64,000 nucleotides of DNA, taken from assembly GCF_009909235.1 (NCBI RefSeq), contig NZ_JAAAPO010000002.1, positions 620,001 through 684,000 of the forward strand, read 5' to 3'. Shown here piece after piece: positions 18,569 through 30,289 of this stretch (position 1 is its first letter; every line of letters begins with the position of its first letter). A program made the position numbers and the translations under genes. The notes beneath the pieces are model-generated. The model did no database searches. It had not been told where the DNA came from and saw only the letters and a list, made by a program, of their open reading frames with translations. This stretch comes from Novosphingobium ovatum (GTDB lineage: Bacteria > Pseudomonadota > Alphaproteobacteria > Sphingomonadales > Sphingomonadaceae).

Positions 18569-19624
18569 ATGAGCGACACCCCATCCCCCGCCCCGCGCCC
18601 GCAACGCCTGCCCGGGCTTGAAGTGCTGCGGTTGATCGCGGCCTCCTGTGTGCTGTTCCTGCACGCGCTGGCCAATTTTGGCGCGACATCGGGGATCACG
18701 CTGACCGCCGCCAACGGCACGCCGTTTGACGCGGCGCGATTGTTCGGGCGGGGCTATCTGGGGGTGGATTTCTTCCTGATGCTATCGGGCTTTCTGATGG
18801 CGACCGTGCAGGAACCCCGGCTGAGCACCGGCCTGTCGCCGTGGCGGTTCATGGGTAAGCGCTATTGGCGGTTGTGGCCGATGATGGCGCTGGGCGGGCT
18901 GATCGGCCTGCCGCGCCTGTTCATCCGCGCGCCTGACTGGTGGGACGCGACATGGGTGGCGGCGGCCAACCTGTTGCTGATCCCGGTGCCGTGGCACAGT
19001 TTCGTCTTTCCGCTGAACGTCCCGGCCTGGACCATCGCCTGCGAGCTGATCTGCAACGCGCTGCACGTCACCTTGCTGTGGCGCATCCGGGGCGGGTGGC
19101 TGTGGCTGGCGCTGGCCGCGCTGCTGCCGGTTCAGCTGTGGATCGGGGCACATTGGCAATATTACAATGTGGGCGCGCAACCGGCCAATTTCCTTCCCGG
19201 CGTGGCACGCTGCCTGTTTGCCTATATGCTGGGCATGGGGCTGGCGCGGTGGTGGCGCGCGGGCACGCCCATCCCGATGCCGTGGTGGCTTGCGCTGCCG
19301 CTGATGCCGCTGGTGCTGGCGCTGGCGCATTGGGGGCAATGGCGCGGCTGGGGGTATGAGCTGGGCTTTACGCTGGTGATCTGCCCGCTGATGATTGCCG
19401 GCGCGATGCGGCTGAACCGGTTTCACGGCGCCGCGGCATGGGCCGGGCGGCTGTCCTTTCCGCTGTTCGCGCTGCAAATGCCCATTCTGGAAGGGATGCG
19501 GATGCTGCACAGCAGCTATTGGGTGGCGATTGGGCTGGCCTATGGCGTCAGTGTGGCGGCGATGGCGGGGTCCTATGCCCTATCCAAATGGCTGGATAAC
19601 CGCAGAATGGTCACATCAATGTGA
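18569..19624 (+). CDS. Membrane acyltransferase, acyltransferase-3 family
   Basis: 351-residue polytopic membrane protein of the acyltransferase-3 family (PF01757-like), which O-acylates polysaccharides, lipids or secondary metabolites. Early hallmarks are LEVLRLIAASCVLFLHA (R and H of the R-x10-H motif), GYLGVDFFLMLSGFLMA and the RYWRLWPM segment, followed by about ten hydrophobic helices. It stands alone between tRNA-Lys and ribB, so context gives no substrate. The ATG at 18569 has no clear Shine-Dalgarno sequence. Its last codons and stop overlap the first palindrome of the ribB control region. Confidence 0.85.
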   Translation: MSDTPSPAPRPQRLPGLEVLRLIAASCVLFLHALANFGATSGITLTAANGTPFDAARLFGRGYLGVDFFLMLSGFLMATVQEPRLSTGLSPWRFMGKRYWRLWPMMALGGLIGLPRLFIRAPDWWDATWVAAANLLLIPVPWHSFVFPLNVPAWTIACELICNALHVTLLWRIRGGWLWLALAALLPVQLWIGAHWQYYNVGAQPANFLPGVARCLFAYMLGMGLARWWRAGTPIPMPWWLALPLMPLVLALAHWGQWRGWGYELGFTLVICPLMIAGAMRLNRFHGAAAWAGRLSFPLFALQMPILEGMRMLHSSYWVAIGLAYGVSVAAMAGSYALSKWLDNRRMVTSM

Positions 19625-19661
19625 TTACCCGCGTTGACATCACATAGTGATGTGATAGCCT
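19611..19661 (+). promoter_or_regulatory. ribB promoter with two palindromic operator candidates
   Basis: Palindrome 1 is TCACATCAATGTGA (19611-19624; 6-bp arms, 2-nt centre). Palindrome 2 is ACATCACATAGTGATGT (19637-19653; 7-bp arms, 3-nt centre). A consensus -35 TTGACA (19634-19639) overlaps palindrome 2, and a weak -10 TAGCCT lies at 19656-19661, so the transcript would begin at or beside the ribB ATG (19669). No FMN riboswitch is visible. Since RibB itself has an N-terminal HTH domain, autorepression is a natural hypothesis. Confidence 0.55.
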
Positions 19662-19668
19662 GCACTCC

Positions 19669-20955
19669 ATGACAAACCCCATCATCGATCGCGTCCGCTC
19701 GCTCGTCACCGAAGGTGGCATGACCCGCTCTGGCCTGGCGCGCGCCGCCGGCCTGCACGCCAACACCCTGCGTGACTGCACCGAGCCTGACTGGAACCCC
19801 ACCGCCGACACGCTGGCCAAGCTGGAACGCTGCCTGAGCGAGAACGATGACACCCCGGTGCTGGCCAGCGTCGAGGAGATCATCGAGGAAGCGCGCAACG
19901 GCCGCATGTACATCCTGGTCGATGACGAGGACCGCGAGAACGAGGGCGACCTGATCATCCCGGCGCAGATGGCCACGCCCGCTGCCGTCAATTTCATGGC
20001 CACCCATGGGCGCGGGCTGGTCTGCCTCGCCCTCTCTGCCGAACGCGTGGACCAGCTGGGTCTGGAGCCGATGAGCCGCCGCAATGGCACGCCGCTGGGC
20101 ACCGCCTTTACCGTTTCGATCGAGGCCAAGGAAGGCATCAGCACCGGCATTTCGGCCGCTGACCGCGCCCGCACCGTCTCGGTCGCGATCGACGCCAGCA
20201 AGGGCCCGACCGACATCGTCAGCCCCGGCCACGTCTTTCCGCTGCGCGCGCGCCCCGGTGGCGTGCTGGTCCGCACCGGCCACACCGAGGCCGCCGTCGA
20301 CATCTCGCGTCTGGCCGGGCTGAACCCCTCGGCGGTGATCTGTGAGGTGATGAATGACGATGGCACCATGGCCCGTCTGGACGACCTGATCGCCTTTTGC
20401 CGCAAGCACAACATGAAGATCGGCACGATCCGCGACCTGATCGCCTATCGCCGCCAGCACGACCGCATGGTCGAAAAGAAGAACGAGACCACCTTTACCA
20501 GCAAGCACGGCGGCGACTGGATCGCCCGTTCCTATTACAACAAGGCGACGGGTGACGAAAATCTGGTGCTGCTCAAGGGCCACGTTGACCCGGCAAAGCC
20601 CACGCTGGTGCGCATGCACGCCTATTCGATGTTCGCCGACATGCTGGCCGAGGACAACGACCGCCAGAACCTGTTGCAGCGTTCGATGGAAATCATCGCC
20701 GAAGAAGGCGCGGGCGTCATCGTCGTCGTCTCGCGCCCCGGCAAGGGCATGGTGTCGCAGGCGATCACCCTGCGCGAACAGTTGCGTTCGGGTCAGGCCC
20801 CTGCCATCGAGGAACTGCGCGACTATGGCGTGGGCGCGCAGATTCTGGCGGAACTGGGCGTGCATGACATGATCCTGCTGACCAACACCCATCACACGCT
20901 GGTCGCACTGGAAGGCTATGGCCTCTCGATCGTGGGCGAGCGCCGTCTGGACTGA
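19669..20955 (+). CDS. ribB: HTH-fused 3,4-dihydroxy-2-butanone-4-phosphate synthase with degenerate GCHII-like domain
   Basis: Makes 3,4-dihydroxy-2-butanone 4-phosphate from ribulose 5-phosphate for riboflavin synthesis. The 428 residues form three parts. Residues about 17-56 are an XRE-like helix-turn-helix ([20 protein letters not shown], then [14 protein letters not shown]). Residues about 64-262 are DHBP synthase with [11 protein letters not shown] (85-95) and [11 protein letters not shown] (201-211). Residues about 265-428 resemble GTP cyclohydrolase II but contain no cysteine at all, so the three zinc ligands are missing and the domain should be inactive (a RibBX-type arrangement). 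No Shine-Dalgarno precedes the ATG. It lies 44 nt upstream of ribH. Confidence 0.92.
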   Translation: MTNPIIDRVRSLVTEGGMTRSGLARAAGLHANTLRDCTEPDWNPTADTLAKLERCLSENDDTPVLASVEEIIEEARNGRMYILVDDEDRENEGDLIIPAQMATPAAVNFMATHGRGLVCLALSAERVDQLGLEPMSRRNGTPLGTAFTVSIEAKEGISTGISAADRARTVSVAIDASKGPTDIVSPGHVFPLRARPGGVLVRTGHTEAAVDISRLAGLNPSAVICEVMNDDGTMARLDDLIAFCRKHNMKIGTIRDLIAYRRQHDRMVEKKNETTFTSKHGGDWIARSYYNKATGDENLVLLKGHVDPAKPTLVRMHAYSMFADMLAEDNDRQNLLQRSMEIIAEEGAGVIVVVSRPGKGMVSQAITLREQLRSGQAPAIEELRDYGVGAQILAELGVHDMILLTNTHHTLVALEGYGLSIVGERRLD

Positions 20956-20999
20956 AGCGCCCGGCGCCCCCTTCCCTCTCTTTGCGAAAGACCCGTTCC

Positions 21000-21419
21000 A
21001 TGGCCCGTTTCCTGATTGTCGAAGCCCGTTTCTATGACCACTTGAACGACATGCTGGTCGAAGGCGCGCGCGCCGCGTTGAAAAAGGCCGGTCATTCGGT
21101 CGATGTCATCACCGTTCCGGGCGCGCTGGAAATCCCCGGCGCGATCGCCTTGGCCGACCAGAGCGGCGATTACGAAGGCTATGTCGCGATTGGCGTCGTG
21201 ATTCGCGGCGAAACCTATCATTTCGAAATCGTCGCGGGGGAAAGCGCTCGCGGCATTATGGCGCTGACGATGGATGGCGTGGCGATCGGCAATGGCATCC
21301 TGACCGTCGAAAACGAGGAACAGGCCATCGTTCGCGCCGACCCCAAGCAAAAGGACAAGGGCGGCGAAGCAGCCAAGGCGGCCTTGGCACTTTTGGCACT
21401 TCGGGAAAAATTTGCCTGA
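21000..21419 (+). CDS. ribH: 6,7-dimethyl-8-ribityllumazine synthase
   Basis: Condenses the RibB product with 5-amino-6-ribitylaminouracil to give lumazine, the penultimate step of riboflavin synthesis. From ATG 21000 the product has 139 residues. Family motifs are [14 protein letters not shown] and [22 protein letters not shown], which includes the catalytic His in the ETYHFE segment, then [17 protein letters not shown]. It directly follows ribB and shares its likely transcript. An in-frame ATG at 20982 would add six residues and is less likely. The other riboflavin genes are not in the window. Confidence 0.96.
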   Translation: MARFLIVEARFYDHLNDMLVEGARAALKKAGHSVDVITVPGALEIPGAIALADQSGDYEGYVAIGVVIRGETYHFEIVAGESARGIMALTMDGVAIGNGILTVENEEQAIVRADPKQKDKGGEAAKAALALLALREKFA

Positions 21420-21428
21420 ATTCAGCGA

Positions 21429-21443
21429 TTAACGACTTGTTAA
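21429..21443 (+). promoter_or_regulatory. CtrA-type box TTAA-N7-TTAA
   Basis: Ten bases after the ribH stop the sequence reads TTAACGACTTGTTAA, an exact TTAA-N7-TTAA, the full CtrA consensus of alphaproteobacteria. It lies between ribH and its terminator, so any target would be the genes downstream. A single match may be chance. Confidence 0.25.
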
Positions 21444-21446
21444 TGG

Positions 21447-21480
21447 CCCCGCTCGGTTAACCATACCGCAGCGGGGTTTT
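21447..21480 (+). terminator. Terminator after ribBH
   Basis: Stem CCCCGCT (21447-21453) / AGCGGGG (21470-21476) followed by TTTT. The loop contains the palindrome GGTTAACC. Confidence 0.75.
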
Positions 21481-21771
21481 CGCATATGCAATTCCTATAT
21501 CCGCCGCAGCGCAGTGTCGCGCGGGTGCCTGCATCGCGCGAATATGACAGGAAAAATTCACCGGGTGTAATGTGATTTCGCACAGCCTAGCCTATGGATC
21601 TGCACTAGGAGCTATGATAAGTGTAGTTACGTAACAGTCATTCCGCTGCATCGCGATACAAAAGCAAGCGTCGCAGGAGGGTGACAGTGCCGCATAAGCA
21701 GACCCGGACTGGGCACCCGGTACATCCGCTTATGTAGGTACAAGGGCAATCTGGATTCTGGTGGATGTACG
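21481..21771. other. 291-nt gene-free region with inverted repeats
   Basis: No convincing protein gene. It holds the perfect 10-nt palindrome GTTACGTAAC (21626-21635) and a longer-range inverted repeat CATAAGC (21693-21699) / GCTTATG (21728-21734). Base composition is less GC-rich than the flanks, and AGGAGGGTGA at about 21676-21685 looks like a strong Shine-Dalgarno without a clear frame behind it. It may contain the promoter of the small gene at 21772 or an untranslated RNA. Confidence 0.4.
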
Positions 21772-21981
21772 ATGGGTACGTCGCTTCATACTCGTGAGTG
21801 CAACATGTTCGCCACACCGCATGCTTCGGGTTTCAATAAAGCGTTGATGCCCCAGCTGCAAAGCTGTCTGGAGGAGCTGGACAGGCTGGGTGAGCATGTG
21901 GCTGCCGCACATCTGTCAGCCTGCATCGAGACGCTGACCGACCAATCCGATATGGATACAGAAGAATCCATATCGGATTAA
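21772..21981 (+). CDS. Small protein of unknown function
   Basis: 69-residue frame; a second ATG at 21805 would give 58 residues starting MFATPHASGFNKALMPQLQS, which reads like the true conserved part. The sequence is helical, with MPQLQSCLEELDRLGEHVAAAHLSACIETL, and ends in an acidic tail. I do not recognise the family. It sits upstream of the winged-helix regulator with 116 nt between, which contain a palindrome. Evidence for coding is the coherent helical sequence and the lack of a better explanation for the region. Confidence 0.5.
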   Translation: MGTSLHTRECNMFATPHASGFNKALMPQLQSCLEELDRLGEHVAAAHLSACIETLTDQSDMDTEESISD

Positions 21982-22023
21982 TATCGCAGAGTCTTTACTG
22001 TTTGATTTCGTCAAAATTGGACG

Positions 22024-22040
22024 CATAATGCTCCATTATG
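22024..22040 (+). promoter_or_regulatory. Palindromic operator candidate upstream of winged-helix gene
   Basis: CATAATGCTCCATTATG, perfect 7-bp arms around CTC, 57 nt before the regulator start codon. The left arm plus CT (CATAATGCT) recurs in the two copies of the 37-nt repeat at 22599 and 52440. A site of this form is what a dimeric winged-helix protein would bind, so autoregulation is likely but unproven. Confidence 0.5.
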
Positions 22041-22097
22041 ACGAGAGCCTTTTGGTGCCTGTAAAGGGGGAAATGGTCCGCCCCCAATAGGTGCCGA

Positions 22098-22604
22098 ATG
22101 GTGGCAGATGAAGGCCAATTCATGCCGCAGGATGTGCACAGGACCCGAAACGCAGGCGACGCGCAATCTCGCCTTAGTGAATTGACCAGCGAACTGGCCC
22201 GCATGGCGGCAGAGCTGAATGAATTGGCGGAACTGCGCGACGCCGAAAAAGTCCCCGATGGCGGCTCCGACCCGGCCGAACAGGCGCAGGCGATCTATCG
22301 CAACCGGCGGCGGCGCTCGCACATTTTCGGCAGCGAGGATCTGTTTGGGGAGCCCGCTTGGGACATGCTGCTGGACCTCTATGTCGCCGAAAAAAAGCAG
22401 AAGCGTATCGCAGTGACCAGCGCCTGCATCGGTGCGGCCGTACCGCCCACCACCGCCTTGCGCTGGATCCGCATTCTGGAGGACAAGAAGCTGGTCATCC
22501 GCGAGGTCGACAAGGAGGACGCGCGGCGTACCTTTGTCCGCCTGTCCCCGCTGGGGTGCGAACGGATGGACGCCTATTTTGCCGGGCGCGGAGCGCCTTT
22601 ATAA
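22098..22604 (+). CDS. Winged-helix (MarR-like) transcriptional regulator
   Basis: 168-residue DNA-binding protein. An N-terminal coiled coil (QSRLSELTSELARMAAELNELAEL, in two heptad blocks, about 23-46) precedes a linker with RNRRRRSHIFGSEDLFGEPAWDMLLDLYVAE. The winged helix-turn-helix is at about 99-150: KRIAVTSACIGAAVPPTTAL, then RWIRILEDKKLVIREVDKED with a wing ARRTFVRLSPLG. This matches MarR-like regulators common in sphingomonads; ligand and targets are unknown. The ATG at 22098 has a weak ribosome site; 22122 is an alternative. Its stop codon lies inside the first copy of the 37-nt repeat. Confidence 0.75.
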   Translation: MVADEGQFMPQDVHRTRNAGDAQSRLSELTSELARMAAELNELAELRDAEKVPDGGSDPAEQAQAIYRNRRRRSHIFGSEDLFGEPAWDMLLDLYVAEKKQKRIAVTSACIGAAVPPTTALRWIRILEDKKLVIREVDKEDARRTFVRLSPLGCERMDAYFAGRGAPL

Positions 22605-22635
22605 CGCCACCATAATGCTATCACTGACAACAAAA
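22599..22635 (+). repeat. 37-nt dispersed element, copy 1
   Basis: Reads TTATAACGC, two variable bases (CA), then CCATAATGCTATCACTGAC followed by AACAAAA. The second copy at 52440-52476 differs only at the two variable bases (35/37 identical). Both run directly into a hairpin whose sequence is not conserved. CATAAT within it resembles a -10 box. Confidence 0.8.
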
Positions 22636-22671
22636 GGGGCACCCTCACCCATTGGTGACGGCGCCCCTTTT
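22632..22671. terminator. Bidirectional terminator between winged-helix gene and eno
   Basis: AAAAGGGGC (22632-22640) / GCCCCTTTT (22663-22671) with an inner CACC/GGTG pairing. It has T-runs on both strands, so it can end the regulator transcript and that of eno. Confidence 0.75.
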
Positions 22672-22725
22672 GTGTGCGGTGAACGGGGCGGGCCAGCAGC
22701 CCACCCCGCACCCCGTCCTAGAGCG

Positions 22726-22755
22726 TTTTCCGTTCACGCTGGCGCGAACGGAAAA
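22726..22755. repeat. Inverted repeat of the alphaproteobacterial REP-like type
   Basis: TTTTCCGTTC (22726-22735) / GAACGGAAAA (22746-22755) around ACGCTGGCGC, flanked by CTAGAGCG. Similar TTTTCCGTT palindromes are scattered between genes in many alphaproteobacteria. It lies downstream of eno. A second short inverted repeat, TTTCCGA (22789-22795) / TCGGAAA (22806-22812), sits just after the eno stop. Confidence 0.5.
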
Positions 22756-22817
22756 GCGATGCTCAAGCGCCGCGCGGGCTATTGCCAATTTCCGACCCCA
22801 AAAGATCGGAAACCATT

Positions 22818-24131
<1,314 letters not shown>

Positions 24132-24275
24132 TCAGCATTCGCTGTCGCGCGCACCCTTAGCAGGCGGACCTCGCCAAGCAAGCTGCATTGCGGCATATTA
24201 GGAAGGCTTTTCGGTAGTAACCGTCGTATAAGCGAAATCGACTCTGTCGAAGCCTGCATGAAAGGAGCACTTGCC

Positions 24276-24830
24276 ATGGCCGAAACTGAACAGCTGGACA
24301 CCGCGACCACCGCCGTGGACGCCACTGACGCCGCCGCGACCGGCGCCAAGGCCCGCTTTTCCAAGGCACTGGACGAGGCCAAGAGCAGCGCTGTCGCCCT
24401 GACCAAGGACCTGCAGGAAAAGGCCGCCCCCCATATCGAACAGCTCTCGGCGCAGGCCAAGGACAAGGCTGCCGAACTGGGCGGCGAGGTCAAGGAAAAG
24501 GCGCTGGAACTGGCCAATGACGGCAAGACCAAGGCGAGCGATGCGCTGGCAGCGATTGGCAAGCTGATCGCCGACAACGCCGAGGTGCTGGACGACAAGG
24601 TGGGCAACAAATACGGCGACTATGCCCGCACCGCCGCGCGCCAGTTGCAGGAAACCGCCGCTGGCCTTGAGTCCAAGGATCTGGCCGAACTGGGCGCCGA
24701 GGCCAAGGATTACATCAAGAAGCACCCCGGCGTGGCCATTGGCGCGGCGGCGGTGATCGGCTTCTTCCTTGCCCGCGCGCTGAAGGGTTCGCCCGAAGCC
24801 GGGGACGACACCGACACCGACGAGGCCTGA
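24276..24830 (+). CDS. DUF883/YqjD-like membrane-anchored helical protein
   Basis: 184-residue Lys/Ala/Glu-rich helical protein, with repeated heptad-like segments (AKSSAVALTKDLQEKAAPHIE, LSAQAKDKAAELGGEVKEKA). It ends in the C-terminal anchor YIKKHPGVAIGAAAVIGFFL followed by an acidic tail. This layout, a long coiled region and a glycine-zipper helix after Y-I-x-x-(H/N)-P, is that of the YqjD/ElaB/DUF883 family of inner-membrane, ribosome-associated proteins. AAAGGAG at 24261-24267 selects ATG 24276. First of three genes resembling E. coli yqjD-yqjE-yqjK. Confidence 0.8.
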   Translation: MAETEQLDTATTAVDATDAAATGAKARFSKALDEAKSSAVALTKDLQEKAAPHIEQLSAQAKDKAAELGGEVKEKALELANDGKTKASDALAAIGKLIADNAEVLDDKVGNKYGDYARTAARQLQETAAGLESKDLAELGAEAKDYIKKHPGVAIGAAAVIGFFLARALKGSPEAGDDTDTDEA

Positions 24831-24968
24831 CACCACCGTTCCGGGCGCGCGCATGGCGTGACGCCCGGAACGGCCGGGCATGACGCGACGCGGACTGACG
24901 CCGCGTCGCATGGCGGCGAACAGGGGGCTGCGCGCCGCACTTACCGCAACACGGGGACAATCACACGC

Positions 24969-25451
24969 ATGCCGAAACGGCGGGACACGCGTCCACATGA
25001 CGCGGCACAGGCGGACCAGGCCGCAGATGGCCAGGCCGCGGCCGACACATCACACGCGGCGCGGCGCGGATGGCGGCGCTTTTTCCGCCCCGCAACGGGG
25101 GCCGATGGCGCACATGCCCACCGCTGGCTGTCTGATGACGTCAGCAGCTTCTACCACTCCGCGCGCGATGCCTGGGACAGCGAGATCGCCTTTCAAAAGG
25201 CCCGCGCGCGCCTTGCCGCCCGCCTGACGGCGCGGATTGCGGCGCTGGGCTGTCTGGCGCTGACGGGGCTGTTCTTTGTCGCCATGGCGCTGGTGGTGGG
25301 CGCGGTGCTGGGGCTGGCGCAATGCGTTGGGCCGTGGTGGGCGACGGCCATTGTCGCGGGCGCGTTGGCGCTGATCACGCTGATGGCGGTCGGGGCCGCG
25401 CGGTCGCAATGGCGCCGCCTGCGCCACGCGCTGTTTGGCACGGAAGGCTGA
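24969..25451 (+). CDS. YqjE-like phage-holin-family membrane protein
   Basis: 160 residues from ATG 24969. A polar N-terminal half is followed by DVSSFYHSARDAWDSEIAFQKAR and then two transmembrane helices (ALGCLALTGLFFVAMALVVG and TAIVAGALALITLMAVGAA). This matches the putative actinobacteriophage-holin-like family (PF07332) to which E. coli YqjE belongs; in chromosomes these are envelope proteins, not lysis proteins. It follows the YqjD-like gene and lies 4 nt before the next gene. Start choice is uncertain because the frame is open upstream to 24858. Confidence 0.75.
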   Translation: MPKRRDTRPHDAAQADQAADGQAAADTSHAARRGWRRFFRPATGADGAHAHRWLSDDVSSFYHSARDAWDSEIAFQKARARLAARLTARIAALGCLALTGLFFVAMALVVGAVLGLAQCVGPWWATAIVAGALALITLMAVGAARSQWRRLRHALFGTEG

Positions 25452-25455
25452 TCCC

Positions 25456-25830
25456 ATGAACCGCGAGGATATGGAGCTGGAAGCTCTGCGCGCCGCGCGT
25501 GACAGCGCGCGCGGGCGTTTGGCGGCACAGGTGGATGGCTTGCGCGATCTGGCGCGGCCCGGCGCGCTGACCCAGCGTATCCGCGACGAGGTCGAGGACC
25601 GTTCACGCGACGCGCTGTATCAGGCGATGGAGATCGCCAGCGATCAGCGCGGCATTCTGGCCGGCACGCTGACCGCGCTGGCGCTGTGGGCGGTGCGCAA
25701 ACGGCTGTTGGCCAAGGCGGGTGACGCGCTAGCCAAGGGCAAGCGGCCCAAAGCGGTCAACGCCGCGCTGGACCAGGCCCGCGCCCTGCTGGAAAAAGCG
25801 CTGGCCAAGCTGGACAAAACCCCGGATTGA
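25456..25830 (+). CDS. Small YqjK/DUF3618-like protein
   Basis: 124-residue protein starting MNREDMELEALRAARDSARG, followed by a helical region and one moderately hydrophobic segment (GILAGTLTALALWAVRKRLL). It ends in a Lys/Ala-rich helix (ALDQARALLEKALAKLDKTP). Family assignment is by context, as the third gene of a YqjD-YqjE-like trio, and by general resemblance to DUF3618. It starts 4 nt after the YqjE-like gene, so the three are probably co-translated. A role in envelope stress is a guess. Confidence 0.65.
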   Translation: MNREDMELEALRAARDSARGRLAAQVDGLRDLARPGALTQRIRDEVEDRSRDALYQAMEIASDQRGILAGTLTALALWAVRKRLLAKAGDALAKGKRPKAVNAALDQARALLEKALAKLDKTPD

Positions 25831-25972
25831 CCCCTGCGCCACACCGCATGGGGCCATAAGATTTTTGCACCAGTTTGCAGTTTATGCATCTTCATGTCCG
25901 GCATTCGCTTGCCGCGCCCCATTCGCCGATGCTATGTCCGTGCTGTTTCCTTCCCCAATATACGGAACATTT

Positions 25973-26197
25973 ATGCAGAAGCTTCACCTGGTGATGGGCG
26001 GTCGCGTCAGCGATCCGCAGGGTCTTGAATTTGTTGATCTCAACGCGCTGGATATCGTCGGTGTGTTCCCCGACTATGCCACGGCGGTCGACGCATGGCG
26101 CAGCGCGGCGCAGCGCAGCGTGGACGATGCCGAAATGAAATATGTGGTGGTGCATCTGCATCGCCTGCTGGATCAGCCGGACCAGGTTTCGGCCTAA
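25973..26197 (+). CDS. DUF4170 family small protein
   Basis: 74 residues starting MQKLHLVMGGRVSDPQGLEF, then VDLNALDIVGVFPDYATAVDAWR and DAEMKYVVVHLHRLLDQ. This is the complete DUF4170 domain, a small cytosolic protein found widely in alphaproteobacteria with unknown function. The frame is open upstream to 25865, but the domain starts exactly at ATG 25973. It ends well before greA on the opposite strand. A hairpin follows (26252-26275). Confidence 0.85.
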   Translation: MQKLHLVMGGRVSDPQGLEFVDLNALDIVGVFPDYATAVDAWRSAAQRSVDDAEMKYVVVHLHRLLDQPDQVSA

Positions 26198-26251
26198 GCC
26201 AGCAGCACCGTTGCTTCCCGCATTGGTGAACGGCACCGATGCGGGCAGTCG

Positions 26252-26275
26252 CGGGCGGTCATGCCAAACCGCCCG
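26252..26275 (+). terminator. Hairpin between DUF4170 gene and greA
   Basis: Perfect stem CGGGCGGT (26252-26259) / ACCGCCCG (26268-26275) with loop CATGCCAA. No T-run follows, so termination is uncertain. Confidence 0.35.
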
Positions 26276-26303
26276 AACAACACTGCGCAATCCCCTGCCC
26301 CCA

Positions 26304-26332
26304 AACGAAAAAAGGCGACGAAGATCGCCGCC
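26304..26332 (-). terminator. greA terminator
   Basis: On the minus strand GGCGGCG (26332-26326) pairs with CGTCGCC (26320-26314), one G-T pair, followed by TTTTTT. About 50 nt after the greA stop. Confidence 0.7.
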
Positions 26333-26382
26333 TCTTTCCACCTGATCGCAGCGCGCCATGCGCTGACGCTGTGCGCGAAGGT

Positions 26383-26859
26383 TCAGATGAATTCGATCTT
26401 CTGCACCAGATAGAAGCGCTCACCAGCCGGCACGCTCACCTCGATCTCGTCCTCGACCTTCTTGCTGATCAGCGCCTTGCCCAAAGGCGAGTTATAGCTG
26501 ATCCGGCCCAGTTTCGCGTCCGCCTCATACGGGCCGACGATCTGGTAACGCACCGGCTTGTCATCATCATCCAGCAGCGTGACGGTCGCGCCAAACACGA
26601 TGCGGTCGCCCGACAGCGTGGTGGGATCGATGATGTGAGCGCGGCTGATCTTGTCTTCCAGATCGGCGATCTGCGCCTCAACCTGCCCCTGCCGCTCCTT
26701 GGCCGAGTGGTATTCGGCATTTTCGGACAGGTCGCCATGGGCGCGCGCTTCCTCGATCGCGTCGACGATCTTGGGCCGCTCCTCACGCAGCGCTTTCAGC
26801 TCGGCCGCTAGCTTTTCATAGCCATACGCCAGCATCGGCAGCTTTTCGACACTTGCCAT
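26383..26859 (-). CDS. greA: Transcription elongation factor GreA
   Basis: Rescues backtracked RNA polymerase by stimulating cleavage of the 3' RNA end through the secondary channel. 158 residues with the N-terminal coiled coil ([21 protein letters not shown]) and its acidic tip region [21 protein letters not shown] (D and E of GDLSENAEY are the catalytic acids). The C-terminal globular domain includes [17 protein letters not shown]. Normal length. It lies 107 nt downstream of carB in the same direction, but an inserted terminator or promoter could not be seen. Confidence 0.97.
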   Translation of the reverse strand: MASVEKLPMLAYGYEKLAAELKALREERPKIVDAIEEARAHGDLSENAEYHSAKERQGQVEAQIADLEDKISRAHIIDPTTLSGDRIVFGATVTLLDDDDKPVRYQIVGPYEADAKLGRISYNSPLGKALISKKVEDEIEVSVPAGERFYLVQKIEFI

Positions 26860-26965
26860 CCGTCAATCTTCCTTTTTCCCTCCCCCGGAATGACAAGCCC
26901 CTCTCCCGTTGCCGGATTACCAGCAACGGGCGGGGCCGTCCGAACTATGGGGAGGACGTGGTCGG

Positions 26966-30288
<3,323 letters not shown>

Positions 30289-30289
<1 letters not shown>

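Noticed and set aside
19611-19668. FMN riboswitch before ribB
   Set aside because: The interval is 44 nt and shows palindromes instead of the conserved RFN element.
24969-25451. Holin gene as evidence for a prophage
   Set aside because: It sits in a YqjD-YqjE-YqjK-like trio with core genes on both sides and no other phage gene.
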